Of a stretch of 64,000 nucleotides of DNA, positions 9,086 to 16,648 are shown piece by piece; the first letter of the stretch is position 1; every line of letters starts with the position of its first letter. Below the pieces are notes generated by a model that saw nothing but the letters and a program-made list of their open reading frames with translations, was not told where the DNA came from and did no database searches. This stretch comes from Pelagibacterium flavum (GTDB taxonomy: Bacteria; Pseudomonadota; Alphaproteobacteria; Rhizobiales; Devosiaceae). The DNA lies in the NCBI RefSeq assembly GCF_025854335.1, contig NZ_CP107716.1:2721001-2785000 (forward strand). Direction: 5' to 3'. The translations under genes and the position numbers were made by a program.

Positions 9086-9755
9086 TACAGCCGGCGCAGC
9101 GGCAGGAGCTGTTTGGTCTCGTTATCCAGCTGCTCATAGTTATCGATTAGCGCCGCGACGAGTTCGTCGATATCCATAAGCGACAAGGGAATGTTGGCGC
9201 GCTCTGCTTCGTAGCGCGCGTCTTTTGAGAACCCACCAGTGCTGACATATAGACCTTTGTCGTCCTTGTGCCGCCCGCCTAGAAAACTGCGAATTTCCTG
9301 GCTGCCCATGGCGCCCTTACGGTGTTTCACTTCGACGACGATGCGTGGACTTTCAAAACCGAAACCATCGGGCGACGCCACAATGTCCTTGCCGCGATCC
9401 GGTCCAGCTGGCGAGATCTGAGTCTTGTAGCCCATCGCACGCAATAGGCCGGCTACGAGGCGCTGCATCTGCTCCCAATCGAGTTTTGCGGCCCGATCCT
9501 TGATGAACTCCAGCGCCCTGGTTTGCATGTTCTCGGCCAGCACCGCTTCCTCGGCCTCGATGGCTTCCGGCGGATCGGCCGGTGCTTGAGAGGTCATAGC
9601 GCGTCGCAAGTCTGCTGCGGCCTCTTTCGGCACAAGGAAAATTGTGGATATCGCGCCAAGGCTATTCTTCGTGTCTGCGCTCAACAAGTCGCGGCTAACT
9701 TCCCCGTCCCAACGAACCCTCTTGATATGAGGATGCTCCTTGCGCGCCGGGTCAT
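9073..9755 (-). pseudogene. Mrr-like restriction endonuclease, 5' end removed by an IS element
   Basis: The C-terminal half is a clear Mrr_cat/PD-(D/E)XK domain: a helix DWEQMQRLVAGLLRAMGY, then GPDRGKDIVAS and VVEVKHRKG, giving the D...ExK metal site, then Q in GSQEIRSFLGG. The frame stays open past the TTG at 9687 back to about 9757, with protein-like sequence (KRVRWDGEVSRDLLSADTKN), and ends exactly where IS3 begins at 9756. The original start is therefore lost. A truncated product from the internal TTG would keep the nuclease fold, so activity cannot be excluded. The GIY-YIG gene lies directly downstream. Confidence 0.7.
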
Positions 9756-9794
9756 TGAGCTACCCCCCAATCGCTGGACAGATTTCGGCGTAAA

Positions 9795-10658
9795 TTAAGC
9801 TACTCGTTGCACCTGCTGGTCGGGTTGGTTTTGCTCAATGCGCTGCCAATAGATCACGGCAGGCGGTTTACCGCCAAGGGCGGAATGAGGGCGTCGATGA
9901 TTGTAGAATTCCATCCAGTCGCGGACGCCAGCACGAGCCTGTGATCCAGTTTCCCAAGCGTGCAGATAGACGCATTCGTATTTGAGGGTGCGCCAGAGCC
10001 GCTCGACAAAGATATTGTCGAGGAACCGCCCCTTGCCATCCATGGAGATGCGCACTCCCATTCGTCGCAACCGATCGGTCCAGGCAAAGGACGTGAACTG
10101 GCTGCCTTGATCGGTGTTCATGACCTCGGGTGGGCCGAACTTGTGGACCGCCTCGTTCAATGCTTCGATGCAGAAGTCTGCCTCCAGCGTGTTCGAGATG
10201 CGCCAGGCCAAGACTTTGCGGGTGTGCCAGTCCATGATGGCCACCAGGTAGAGAAAGCCCCGGCGCATCGGAAGATACGTGATGTCCGCAGCCCAGGCCT
10301 GGTTCGGACGTTCCACCCTCAATCCCTTTAGAAGATACGGCCAAACCTTGTGTCCCTTGGCCGGTCTCGAGGTATTGGGCTTCTGGTAGATTGGCATCAG
10401 CCCCATGAGCCGCATCAGCCGCCGCACGCGCTTCTCGTTCACCAGGTGCCCTTCATTGCGCAGGTGCCAGGTCATCTGCCGGACTCCGAAGAAGGGTGTC
10501 TCCAGGAATTGCTCATCGATCCTGCGCATTAGCGCGAGGTTGATCTCGGTCTCGCCTTTCGGCGTGTAGTAGAACGAGGAACGCGAGAGCGACAGCAGCG
10601 TGCACTGCTTGCCAATCGAGAGAACGGGGTGATCAGGTTCTATCATCCCCCGTCTCAC
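9795..10658 (-). CDS. IS3-family transposase OrfB (DDE integrase)
   Basis: A 287-residue rve-type transposase. An HTH_21 region (FGVRQMTWHLRNEGHLVNEK) precedes the catalytic core. The DDE acidic residues are in WAADITYLP, NTDQGSQFTS and NIFVERLWRTLK, and the C-terminus has the family YNHRRPHSALGG motif. It starts with GTG overlapping the OrfA stop. The frame is intact, so the element may still be mobile. Confidence 0.9.
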   Translation of the reverse strand: MRRGMIEPDHPVLSIGKQCTLLSLSRSSFYYTPKGETEINLALMRRIDEQFLETPFFGVRQMTWHLRNEGHLVNEKRVRRLMRLMGLMPIYQKPNTSRPAKGHKVWPYLLKGLRVERPNQAWAADITYLPMRRGFLYLVAIMDWHTRKVLAWRISNTLEADFCIEALNEAVHKFGPPEVMNTDQGSQFTSFAWTDRLRRMGVRISMDGKGRFLDNIFVERLWRTLKYECVYLHAWETGSQARAGVRDWMEFYNHRRPHSALGGKPPAVIYWQRIEQNQPDQQVQRVA

Positions 10659-10948
10659 TTCCCGCCCCAGGGCTTGAGCTTTCGTGACAAAAAATCGTTG
10701 GCGACGGCCAGCTCTCCGATCTTGGCGTGCAGATCCTTGACCTGTTCATCGTCAATCTCTGGCTTTTTGCGCCCGCCACGCTCGAACACACCCGATGCCC
10801 CTTCGAGTAACGCCCGCTTCCATTGGTGGATCATCGTGGGGTGGATACCGAACCGGCTCGCCAATTCCGATACCGTCTCTTCGCCCTTCAATGCTTCCAG
10901 GGCGACCTTCGCCTTGAACTCGGGCGAATGCTGCTTTCGTTTCGACAT
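10655..10948 (-). CDS. IS3-family transposase OrfA
   Basis: A 97-residue protein starting MSKRKQHSPEFKAKVALEAL, an IS3-type helix-turn-helix protein (FGIHPTMIHQWKRALLEGA) with a C-terminal coiled segment (EQVKDLHAKIGELAVANDFL). It binds the IS ends and controls OrfB. It overlaps OrfB by 4 bases (GTGA). The T6 run in its 3' part could allow a -1 ribosomal frameshift giving an OrfAB fusion, as in other IS3 elements. Confidence 0.9.
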   Translation of the reverse strand: MSKRKQHSPEFKAKVALEALKGEETVSELASRFGIHPTMIHQWKRALLEGASGVFERGGRKKPEIDDEQVKDLHAKIGELAVANDFLSRKLKPWGGK

Positions 10949-11026
10949 CTCTGATCTCCATCGTCGAAGACCAGCAGACAACAATTCGTAGCTTACGTCA
11001 GCGTCCCATTTTCGGGGAGTAGCTCA

Positions 11027-11995
11027 GAAGGAACTGGCGCGCGTCACCGAGGAGCGCGACATCTTAAAAAAAGCCACCGCGTATTTCGCCAAGGATGCAA
11101 AGTGAGATACGCGTTCATTGCCGAGCATCGCCAGCAGTTCACGGTTCGGGCAATGTGCCGTTGCCTGCGCATCCGACCCAGCGGTTTCTACGCGTGGCTG
11201 AAGAATCCGCTGAGCAAGCGGGCGTTGGAAGATGCACGTCAGACGGAGCTCATCAGCAATGCCTGGAAGGAAAGCGGCAGGGTCTATGGCTACCGCAAGC
11301 TCCATGACGACCTTCTCGATCAGGGAGAGACCAGTTGTGCCAACCGCATTGCTCGTCTTGCGAGGCTTGCCGGGATCAAGGCGCAGATCGGCTACAAGCG
11401 ACGGCCCGGCTCCTATGGCGGCAGGCCCTCGATCGTGGTCGACAATACCTTGGCCCGCCAGTTCGATGTGGAGGCTCCAGACAGGGCGTGGGTGACCGAC
11501 ATCACCTACATCAGAACCCAGGAAGGCTTTGCCTATCTGGCCGTTGTCATCGACCTGTTCTCACGTCGTGTCATCGGCTGGTCAATGCACAGCCGCCAGA
11601 CAACCGACGTCGTGTTGCAGGCTTTGCTCATGGCAGTGTGGCGTCGAAAGCCCAAGAACAAGGTCCTGATTCATTCCGACCAGGGTTCCCAGTTCACCAG
11701 CATGGACTGGGCAGCATTTCTCAAGCATCACAATCTTGAGCATTCAATGAGCCGACGGGGGAATTGCCACGACAACGCTGTGGCAGAAAGCTTCTTCAAT
11801 CTGCTCAAGCGTGAGCGGATACGGCGCAGAACCTATCGAACACGCCAAGAGGCAAGGCAGGACGTGTTCGACTACATCGAAATGTTCTACAACCCAAAAC
11901 GAAAGCACGTCCGGAACGGGATGCTGTCACCCGTCGAGTTCGAACGACAGCAGGAAAACTAACCCGAGGGTGTCCACGAAACTCGGGGCTATTCA
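11027..11995 (+). mobile_element. Second IS3-family element, left part missing
   Basis: Immediately to the right of the complete IS3 lies the tail of a different OrfA (ELARVTEERDILKKATAYF, 11031-11105), then an intact OrfB. The right end is recognisable as the inverted repeat that reads TGAATAGCCCCGAGTTTCG inward from 11995. The left end and most of OrfA are absent from the window, and the sequence left of 9756 is a nuclease gene, not the missing half. The first IS3 therefore inserted here and adjacent DNA was then lost. Confidence 0.75.
11102..11962 (+). CDS. IS3-family transposase OrfB of the truncated element
   Basis: A 286-residue, intact rve transposase of a subgroup different from its neighbour. 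DDE residues are in WVTDITYIRT, HSDQGSQFTS and HDNAVAESFFNLLK; the C-terminus has FYNPKRKHVRNGMLSP. It starts at GTG overlapping the OrfA stop by GTGA. With OrfA and the left end gone, it is unlikely to move by itself. Confidence 0.9.
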   Translation: MRYAFIAEHRQQFTVRAMCRCLRIRPSGFYAWLKNPLSKRALEDARQTELISNAWKESGRVYGYRKLHDDLLDQGETSCANRIARLARLAGIKAQIGYKRRPGSYGGRPSIVVDNTLARQFDVEAPDRAWVTDITYIRTQEGFAYLAVVIDLFSRRVIGWSMHSRQTTDVVLQALLMAVWRRKPKNKVLIHSDQGSQFTSMDWAAFLKHHNLEHSMSRRGNCHDNAVAESFFNLLKRERIRRRTYRTRQEARQDVFDYIEMFYNPKRKHVRNGMLSPVEFERQQEN

Positions 11996-12249
11996 ATGGT
12001 CGTCTGGTTGCCAGCCAGTTTGACTTTGGGGCGAAGCCAATATGTCAACGTGAGTTGACAAATTTGAGTGCCAATAAAGCGATGCTCTCATTGGTTTTGG
12101 CGTCGTAAGGCGGGCGCTAGCGAGACTGATAGACTAAAGATCGTTTTTCACGATAAGCTTCTGTGAGAACCATATTTCATGTGTTAGAATCAAAATTCAG
12201 GAAAAAGTAGTTTCTGACACCATACAACTTCGAGTTAGGCACGGTTTTC
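11996..12249. other. AT-richer intergenic region before the Fic gene
   Basis: About 254 bases, clearly more AT-rich than the surroundings, with no gene-like frame. It contains a small dyad GTCAACGTGAGTTGAC (12044-12059) and AT-rich tracts that could form the Fic promoter. The base composition suggests imported DNA. Confidence 0.45.
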
Positions 12250-13788
12250 ATGGCTTCGGCCTCTCAGAATCAATTTTCAGGCCCAGTTTCTGTTTTTCAG
12301 GAAAGACGCCTTCCTGAAACCGCGACGCCTGCTGGCTACAGCGCGCTGATTGATGCCTATGGGCTCGAAGTCCCCTTGCCGCGCACCCTTTGCGCTATAG
12401 GCGCTCATCACCGCATGCTGGAGCAGAGCAGCTGGCGGATCATGACACCACGCCATGCGCCAGACGCCAGCCTGGAAGGCCACCTGACCTTCGCCCTTAA
12501 ATATGAAGGTCTCGATCTAGCAGTATTGAAACGCTTGTTCCTTTGTGTTGGGCCAGGCCCAATCGAAACCATCGCAAGGGAGAAGCCAGCCGGTACCTAT
12601 GCGAGGCGCGTCTGGTTTCTCTATGAATGGCTGATCGGCGAGAATTTGGACCTGCCCGATGCCCAGACAGGTAAGTATGTTCCCGTGCTCGATCCTGACC
12701 TGCAATGGGGCATCGAAGGTGAAACAGCGCCACGCTACCGGCTGCGCAACAACTTGCCCGGCACCCCGGATTTCTGCCCGTTAGTCTTTCGCACCGGACG
12801 GCTCAAAGATTTCATCGCTGACGGCTTGGCGCAACGGGCCAGGGATGTCGTGGCCGATGTGCCGCGCGACGTCCTCGCTCGCACTGCCGCCTTCCTGTTA
12901 CTCAAGGACTCAAAGTCCAGCTATGCCATTGAAGGGGAAAGCCCGCCCCAGGACCGCATTCAGCGCTGGGGCCGCGCTATAGGAGAAGCAGGCAAGCAGC
13001 CGCTTGATGAGCACGAACTGCTGCGCCTACAACGCATCGTTATCGGCGATGCTCGCTTCATCACACTTGGCTTTCGAGATGAAGGCGGCTTTGTCGGCCA
13101 ACATGACCGGGAAAGCCGCCTGCCGCTGCCCGATCACATCAGTGCGCGGCCAGAGGACCTGCAATCCCTTCTTGCCGGTATGATCGCCTTCGATCATGGC
13201 CCAGCTCAACATATGGACGCCGTCATTGCCGCCGCCATCCTCGCCTTTGGCTTCGTCTATATCCATCCGTTCGAAGACGGCAATGGCCGCCTGCACCGCT
13301 ATCTCATCCATCATGTGCTGGCCGAGCGCGGCTACAATCCGCCCGGCGTTGTCTTCCCGGTCTCGGCTGCGATCCTGGATCAGATCGACCAATACCGCGC
13401 TACGCTCGAATCCTATTCGCAGCGCTTGTTACCCAATATCCGCTGGAAGCCAACCGACAAATTCAATGTCCGGATTCTGGACGATACAGGCGATTTTTAT
13501 CGCTTTTTTGATGCCACCCCGCACGCCGAATTTCTTTATGAGTGTGTCAAGCGAACCATTGAGCACGATCTGCCCTATGAGACAGACTTCCTGCGCCGCT
13601 ACGATGAATTTCGACGCCATATCGAAGGCATGATCGACATGCCTGAGCGCACCGTCGATTTGCTGTTCCGATTTCTCGATCAGAATGACGGAAAGCTCTC
13701 AAACCGTGCCCGCACAAAGGAATTCGATGCGCTCACCGGGGAAGAAGTGACGCGGGTCGAATCCATCTATGATGAGATCTTTGGCTAG
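12250..13788 (+). CDS. Fic family protein (probable AMPylase)
   Basis: A 512-residue protein with a central Fic domain. The catalytic loop HPFEDGNGRLHR starts at His339 and matches HxFx(D/E)GNGRxxR completely, so AMP transfer to a target hydroxyl is predicted. An inhibitory-helix motif SYAIEG (Ser224 to Gly229, S-x3-E-G) precedes the core on the same chain, as in class II Fic proteins, so the enzyme should be auto-inhibited by Glu228. The C-terminal ~110 residues look like a winged-helix or dimer region. It stands alone in accessory DNA beside IS elements; no partner antitoxin is seen. Confidence 0.88.
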   Translation: MASASQNQFSGPVSVFQERRLPETATPAGYSALIDAYGLEVPLPRTLCAIGAHHRMLEQSSWRIMTPRHAPDASLEGHLTFALKYEGLDLAVLKRLFLCVGPGPIETIAREKPAGTYARRVWFLYEWLIGENLDLPDAQTGKYVPVLDPDLQWGIEGETAPRYRLRNNLPGTPDFCPLVFRTGRLKDFIADGLAQRARDVVADVPRDVLARTAAFLLLKDSKSSYAIEGESPPQDRIQRWGRAIGEAGKQPLDEHELLRLQRIVIGDARFITLGFRDEGGFVGQHDRESRLPLPDHISARPEDLQSLLAGMIAFDHGPAQHMDAVIAAAILAFGFVYIHPFEDGNGRLHRYLIHHVLAERGYNPPGVVFPVSAAILDQIDQYRATLESYSQRLLPNIRWKPTDKFNVRILDDTGDFYRFFDATPHAEFLYECVKRTIEHDLPYETDFLRRYDEFRRHIEGMIDMPERTVDLLFRFLDQNDGKLSNRARTKEFDALTGEEVTRVESIYDEIFG

Positions 13789-13987
13789 GTCGTGTTGAGA
13801 AAATGGTACACAAATCAAGTCAGTTCTGATTCAAAACTCCCCTTTATGGGGAGCGATGACGGCACGCGGCGCCACCTACCGCCATAGGCTTAAGGTACGC
13901 AGACGTTGCTCGATGCCAGCGACAACTGTGGTCAACAGATGTTGAGGAGTGTCCGGGGGTAGTGCGTCACTGACCGAAGCAATGCGG
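13789..13987. other. Intergenic region with possible IS scar
   Basis: About 200 bases between the Fic gene and the hipA remnant. It holds no gene-like frame. The hairpin CTCCCCTTTATGGGGAG (13838-13854), next to TTGATTCAAAAC-like sequence, looks like an IS terminus, but no partner end was found. Small inverted repeats GTCACTGACC / GCGGTCAG lie beside the hipA truncation point. Confidence 0.35.
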
Positions 13988-14053
13988 TCAGCCGCCAAGG
14001 TCTCGCCCGTTCAAAACCACCCCCAGTGGCGCGTTTGATCTTCGGCGCTCCAT
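13988..14053 (-). pseudogene. hipA toxin remnant (first 21 codons only)
   Basis: Directly after hipB, an ATG overlapping its stop (TGATG) opens a frame MERRRSNAPLGVVLNGRDLG that ends at a TGA after 21 codons. The peptide resembles the start of HipA kinases (RRxxVPLxVFLNGRxVG), and the coupled spacing is typical of hipBA. The kinase domain is absent from the following bases, so the toxin has been deleted. The match is short and by eye. Confidence 0.5.
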
Positions 14054-14343
14054 CAGATGAGATCCTCAATGTCAGAAGGGCTCGACTTGCGGCGCGGTTG
14101 CACAACCAGTTCAAGGTTGAGAGCCGCGAGCACTTCGGCAAGCGTTCTGAGCTGCGTGCCCGCCTCTCCATTTTCCAGCGCGGAAATGGTCGCCTGCCGG
14201 AGCTGTGTTCCGGCGGCTACGTCGGTCTGCGTCAGAGCGCCCTTCTTGCGATAGCGTCGCAGAATTGCGCCAAGCTGTTGGGGCGAGCGTGCGATGTCTA
14301 TCTTATATCCTCCGACGCCAGTATACGGATTGGCGTATACCAT
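14053..14343 (-). CDS. HipB-like antitoxin, XRE-family regulator
   Basis: A 96-residue protein with an XRE helix-turn-helix: QLGAILRRYRKKGALTQTDV, then RQATISALENGEAGTQLRTL, then LNLELVVQPR, the usual HipB layout with a C-terminal beta strand. It would bind operators and neutralise a HipA kinase, but the hipA gene is reduced to a remnant. The ATG at 14343 is the only conventional start. A perfect GGAGG sits 7 bases before an ATA codon further in, so the original start may have been there, which would also put operator repeat 1 outside the coding sequence. A longer frame reaching 14724 is only open by chance. Confidence 0.75.
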   Translation of the reverse strand: MVYANPYTGVGGYKIDIARSPQQLGAILRRYRKKGALTQTDVAAGTQLRQATISALENGEAGTQLRTLAEVLAALNLELVVQPRRKSSPSDIEDLI

Positions 14344-14421
14344 CGCAATATACTGCTTGGAGTATAAAGACTCCTTATACGCCAGCGCGGATAAAATCGA
14401 TCCATACGGTAGGGCGTATAA
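14321..14421. promoter_or_regulatory. Array of HipB-type operators
   Basis: Four dyads around GTATAC: GTATAC-N8-GTATAC (14321-14340), TATACT-N6-AGTATA (14349-14366), TTATAC-N8-GGATAA (14375-14394) and CCATAC-N8-GTATAA (14402-14421). The TATAC-N8-GTATA layout mirrors the TATCC-N8-GGATA operators known for E. coli HipB. They cover the hipB promoter and suggest cooperative autorepression. Confidence 0.65.
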
Positions 14422-14500
14422 TCTGCCAGCAGCACCCCTGCCAAAACTTTTTTGAAAGCCCTGCGCACTTGCCAACCCCCGCCCCCCTGCTGACCTTTCG

Positions 14501-15541
14501 CTAAATGGGCTCCATGCCTGTTCGCTCCCCTTTTTCGACCTGGACCCATGTGCCTGTTCGCTCGCTTTCAAAAATGGCGTCAAGCACATGCATTGAGTTA
14601 ATAGCGTCCTCAATGCCATAATCACACTCGGCCTTGCCAAGCACGGCCAGCGCAAATGCGTTGGCCATCTCAGTATACTGATCGCTGGGGGCCAAGATCT
14701 CGCGACGCGACATATACCCATCATATGTCAGTCCTTGATCGATGATTAGCGCCGTGGCTTCATCTTGCGGTGCATTGTAGGGGATGACAATTTCGACACG
14801 TCCCTTAGTGCCGAAAATTTCGATCGACTGGCTGTTGACCAACTGGGTCGAGACCAGAAACACAAGCTGACGCCCCTTGCCAAAGTCGGCGATAACGCTG
14901 GCTTGCCGGTCCGTTCCAAAACGTGGGTCCCTGTCGATCAGGGCAATGACCCGCTCGGGCTCGCACTCGAAAAAGAAGCGCCCACCCGTCACCGGATAGC
15001 ACCCAATATCGAGGATCGCGCCCCCACCAATCTCGGCCATGTTGCGCACGTTGTCCGGGTCATCGTTGAAATAGGAAAACACTGCACGCACTGCCCGCAC
15101 GTCCCCGAGTTCCCCGGAGCGAGCAATTTCGCGGGCGCGCAGCCATTGCGCATGGAAGCGCACCATAAATCCTTCCATGATCAGTGCATCAGAACGACAG
15201 CCGCGCAGCAATTTCGCTTCTTGGGCACTGAGTGCTATAGGCTTTTCACACAGCACATGCTTGCCCGCGGCGTTCGCCGCGATCGTCATTTCAACGTGGC
15301 GATGATTTGGAAGCGGGTTATAGATCGCATCGATTTCCGGATCCGCCAGCATCTCTTCATAAGTTCCATAAGCCTTTTCAATCCCGAGTTTATCGGCAGC
15401 GGACCGCGCCCTGGCCAAGTCGCGAGAACAGATCGCCGTCACCTCGCAGTGCTCTGACTTCATGATTGCTGGCGTCACCTTCGTCATCCCGATATCAGCG
15501 GTCGAAAGGATCCCCCAACGGACTTTTGTTGCTTTGGACAC
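14501..15541 (-). CDS. Gfo/Idh/MocA family oxidoreductase
   Basis: A 346-residue NAD(P)-dependent sugar or inositol dehydrogenase-like protein. The Rossmann start is VRWGILSTADIG (about 6-17), EKP motif CEKPIALS at about 98-105, and catalytic-domain features GGGAILDIGCYP near 175. It is the last gene of a reverse-strand run behind the ABC transporter genes, so it probably oxidises or isomerises the imported sugar. The substrate is not identifiable. Confidence 0.88.
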   Translation of the reverse strand: MSKATKVRWGILSTADIGMTKVTPAIMKSEHCEVTAICSRDLARARSAADKLGIEKAYGTYEEMLADPEIDAIYNPLPNHRHVEMTIAANAAGKHVLCEKPIALSAQEAKLLRGCRSDALIMEGFMVRFHAQWLRAREIARSGELGDVRAVRAVFSYFNDDPDNVRNMAEIGGGAILDIGCYPVTGGRFFFECEPERVIALIDRDPRFGTDRQASVIADFGKGRQLVFLVSTQLVNSQSIEIFGTKGRVEIVIPYNAPQDEATALIIDQGLTYDGYMSRREILAPSDQYTEMANAFALAVLGKAECDYGIEDAINSMHVLDAIFESERTGTWVQVEKGERTGMEPI

Positions 15542-15637
15542 GGATGCTCCTTGATGGCTCTGCTCACGAAATGCGGACGGATTTGACTGTAAGGGCCAGA
15601 CGTCCCCGGGCCGTCGCCCACGCGATGTGACTTTCGG

Positions 15638-16636
15638 TCAGGACGTCGCCGCCGCTTGATGATTGAGGGCTTCGAACGCACGTGCCGCGCGCTGCCTCTC
15701 GCGATATCTGTTAAATTGCTGGTCGGCCAGAACACCTGCAAGAATGACGCCGCCCATCACCGCAAAATTGAGTGATGACGGGATGCCGAGCAAATTAACG
15801 AGGTTCTGAAGTTGCTGGATCAGCACAGCGCCCAAAATGACCCCGACAATTGAACCTTCCCCGCCCCGAAGCGAAAATCCGCCCAGAACGGCCGCAGCAA
15901 TGGCATAAAGTTCATAGAAGTTGCCGTGCGATGATGGCTGGACCGACCTTGTGAACATCGCAAAGTAGATGGCTGCTATCGAGGTCAGCACTGCGCAAAT
16001 GATATAGGCCGACGTGATGACGAGGTCAGTTCGCACCCCCGAAAAACGAGCTGCCTCTTCATTCTTGCCTACGGCATAAAGATGCCGACCATAGACGGAT
16101 CGATGCAACACAAACCAAGCAACGACGCCCAAAACAAGCATAGCGATAAAAGAGTGCGGGACACCCAGTGTCCGGCCGATCGTAACCCATTCGAGACCAG
16201 GAAAGCTCGCGCCAAACGGAAAGCCTGCCGTTGCTTCCCCGGTATATCCTCGGGCCACACCTCGATAGATGAGCAGTCCGCAGAGTGTGACCACAAAAGG
16301 CTGCATTTTCAGTTTTGTGATCAACAGACCGTGGGCCAACCCCATCAGCGTGCCAGCCATCACAGCAATCATGATCGCCAACGGCCACGGCACCCCGAGC
16401 CGCCCGACCAGTTCGACAAACAACACCCCAAGCAGCGCTATCATCGACCCCACGGATAGATCGATACCGCCCGTCATGATGACAAAGGCCTGGCCGATGG
16501 CGAACAGCCCGAAAAGGCCGATAAGGTTGGCGGTATTTCCCAGATTGATCGGCGAAATAAACAGCGGGTTGCGCATATAAACGATCGCACCCACCACCAG
16601 GATCAATACGGCCAACCACAGATCTTTCTTGTGCAT
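15638..16636 (-). CDS. Sugar ABC transporter permease (RbsC-like)
   Basis: A 332-residue inner-membrane protein of the BPD_transp_2 family, about 10 hydrophobic helices. It has the family signature GGIDLSVGSMIALLGV near residue 55 and the cytoplasmic EAA-like loop GKNEEAARFSGVR that contacts the ATPase. It lies 12 bases after the ATPase gene. It should form the pore of a ribose/xylose/inositol-type importer. Confidence 0.93.
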   Translation of the reverse strand: MHKKDLWLAVLILVVGAIVYMRNPLFISPINLGNTANLIGLFGLFAIGQAFVIMTGGIDLSVGSMIALLGVLFVELVGRLGVPWPLAIMIAVMAGTLMGLAHGLLITKLKMQPFVVTLCGLLIYRGVARGYTGEATAGFPFGASFPGLEWVTIGRTLGVPHSFIAMLVLGVVAWFVLHRSVYGRHLYAVGKNEEAARFSGVRTDLVITSAYIICAVLTSIAAIYFAMFTRSVQPSSHGNFYELYAIAAAVLGGFSLRGGEGSIVGVILGAVLIQQLQNLVNLLGIPSSLNFAVMGGVILAGVLADQQFNRYRERQRAARAFEALNHQAAATS

Positions 16637-16648
16637 TTTTTGTGTTCC

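Larger units (their letters stand above)
9756..11026 (-). mobile_element. IS3-family insertion sequence, complete (1271 bp)
   Basis: The ends are inverted repeats: TGAGCTACCCCCCAA at the left (9756) and, read inward from 11026, TGAGCTACTCCCCGAAAA. Two overlapping transposase frames lie between them on the reverse strand. The flanks (GGTCAT on the left, GAAGG on the right) show no target duplication, although IS3 elements normally make 3-4 bp repeats. This suggests a deletion next to the element or recombination between copies. The left neighbour is the truncated Mrr-like gene, and the right neighbour is a truncated second IS3 element. Confidence 0.85.

Noticed and set aside
14321..14421. CRISPR-like short repeat array
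   Set aside because: The units are short dyads of 16-20 bases with different spacing, fitting operators; no spacers of constant length and no cas genes.
14344..14724. Extension of hipB to an earlier start
   Set aside because: It would run through the operator repeats and into the oxidoreductase gene; the added residues are not protein-like.
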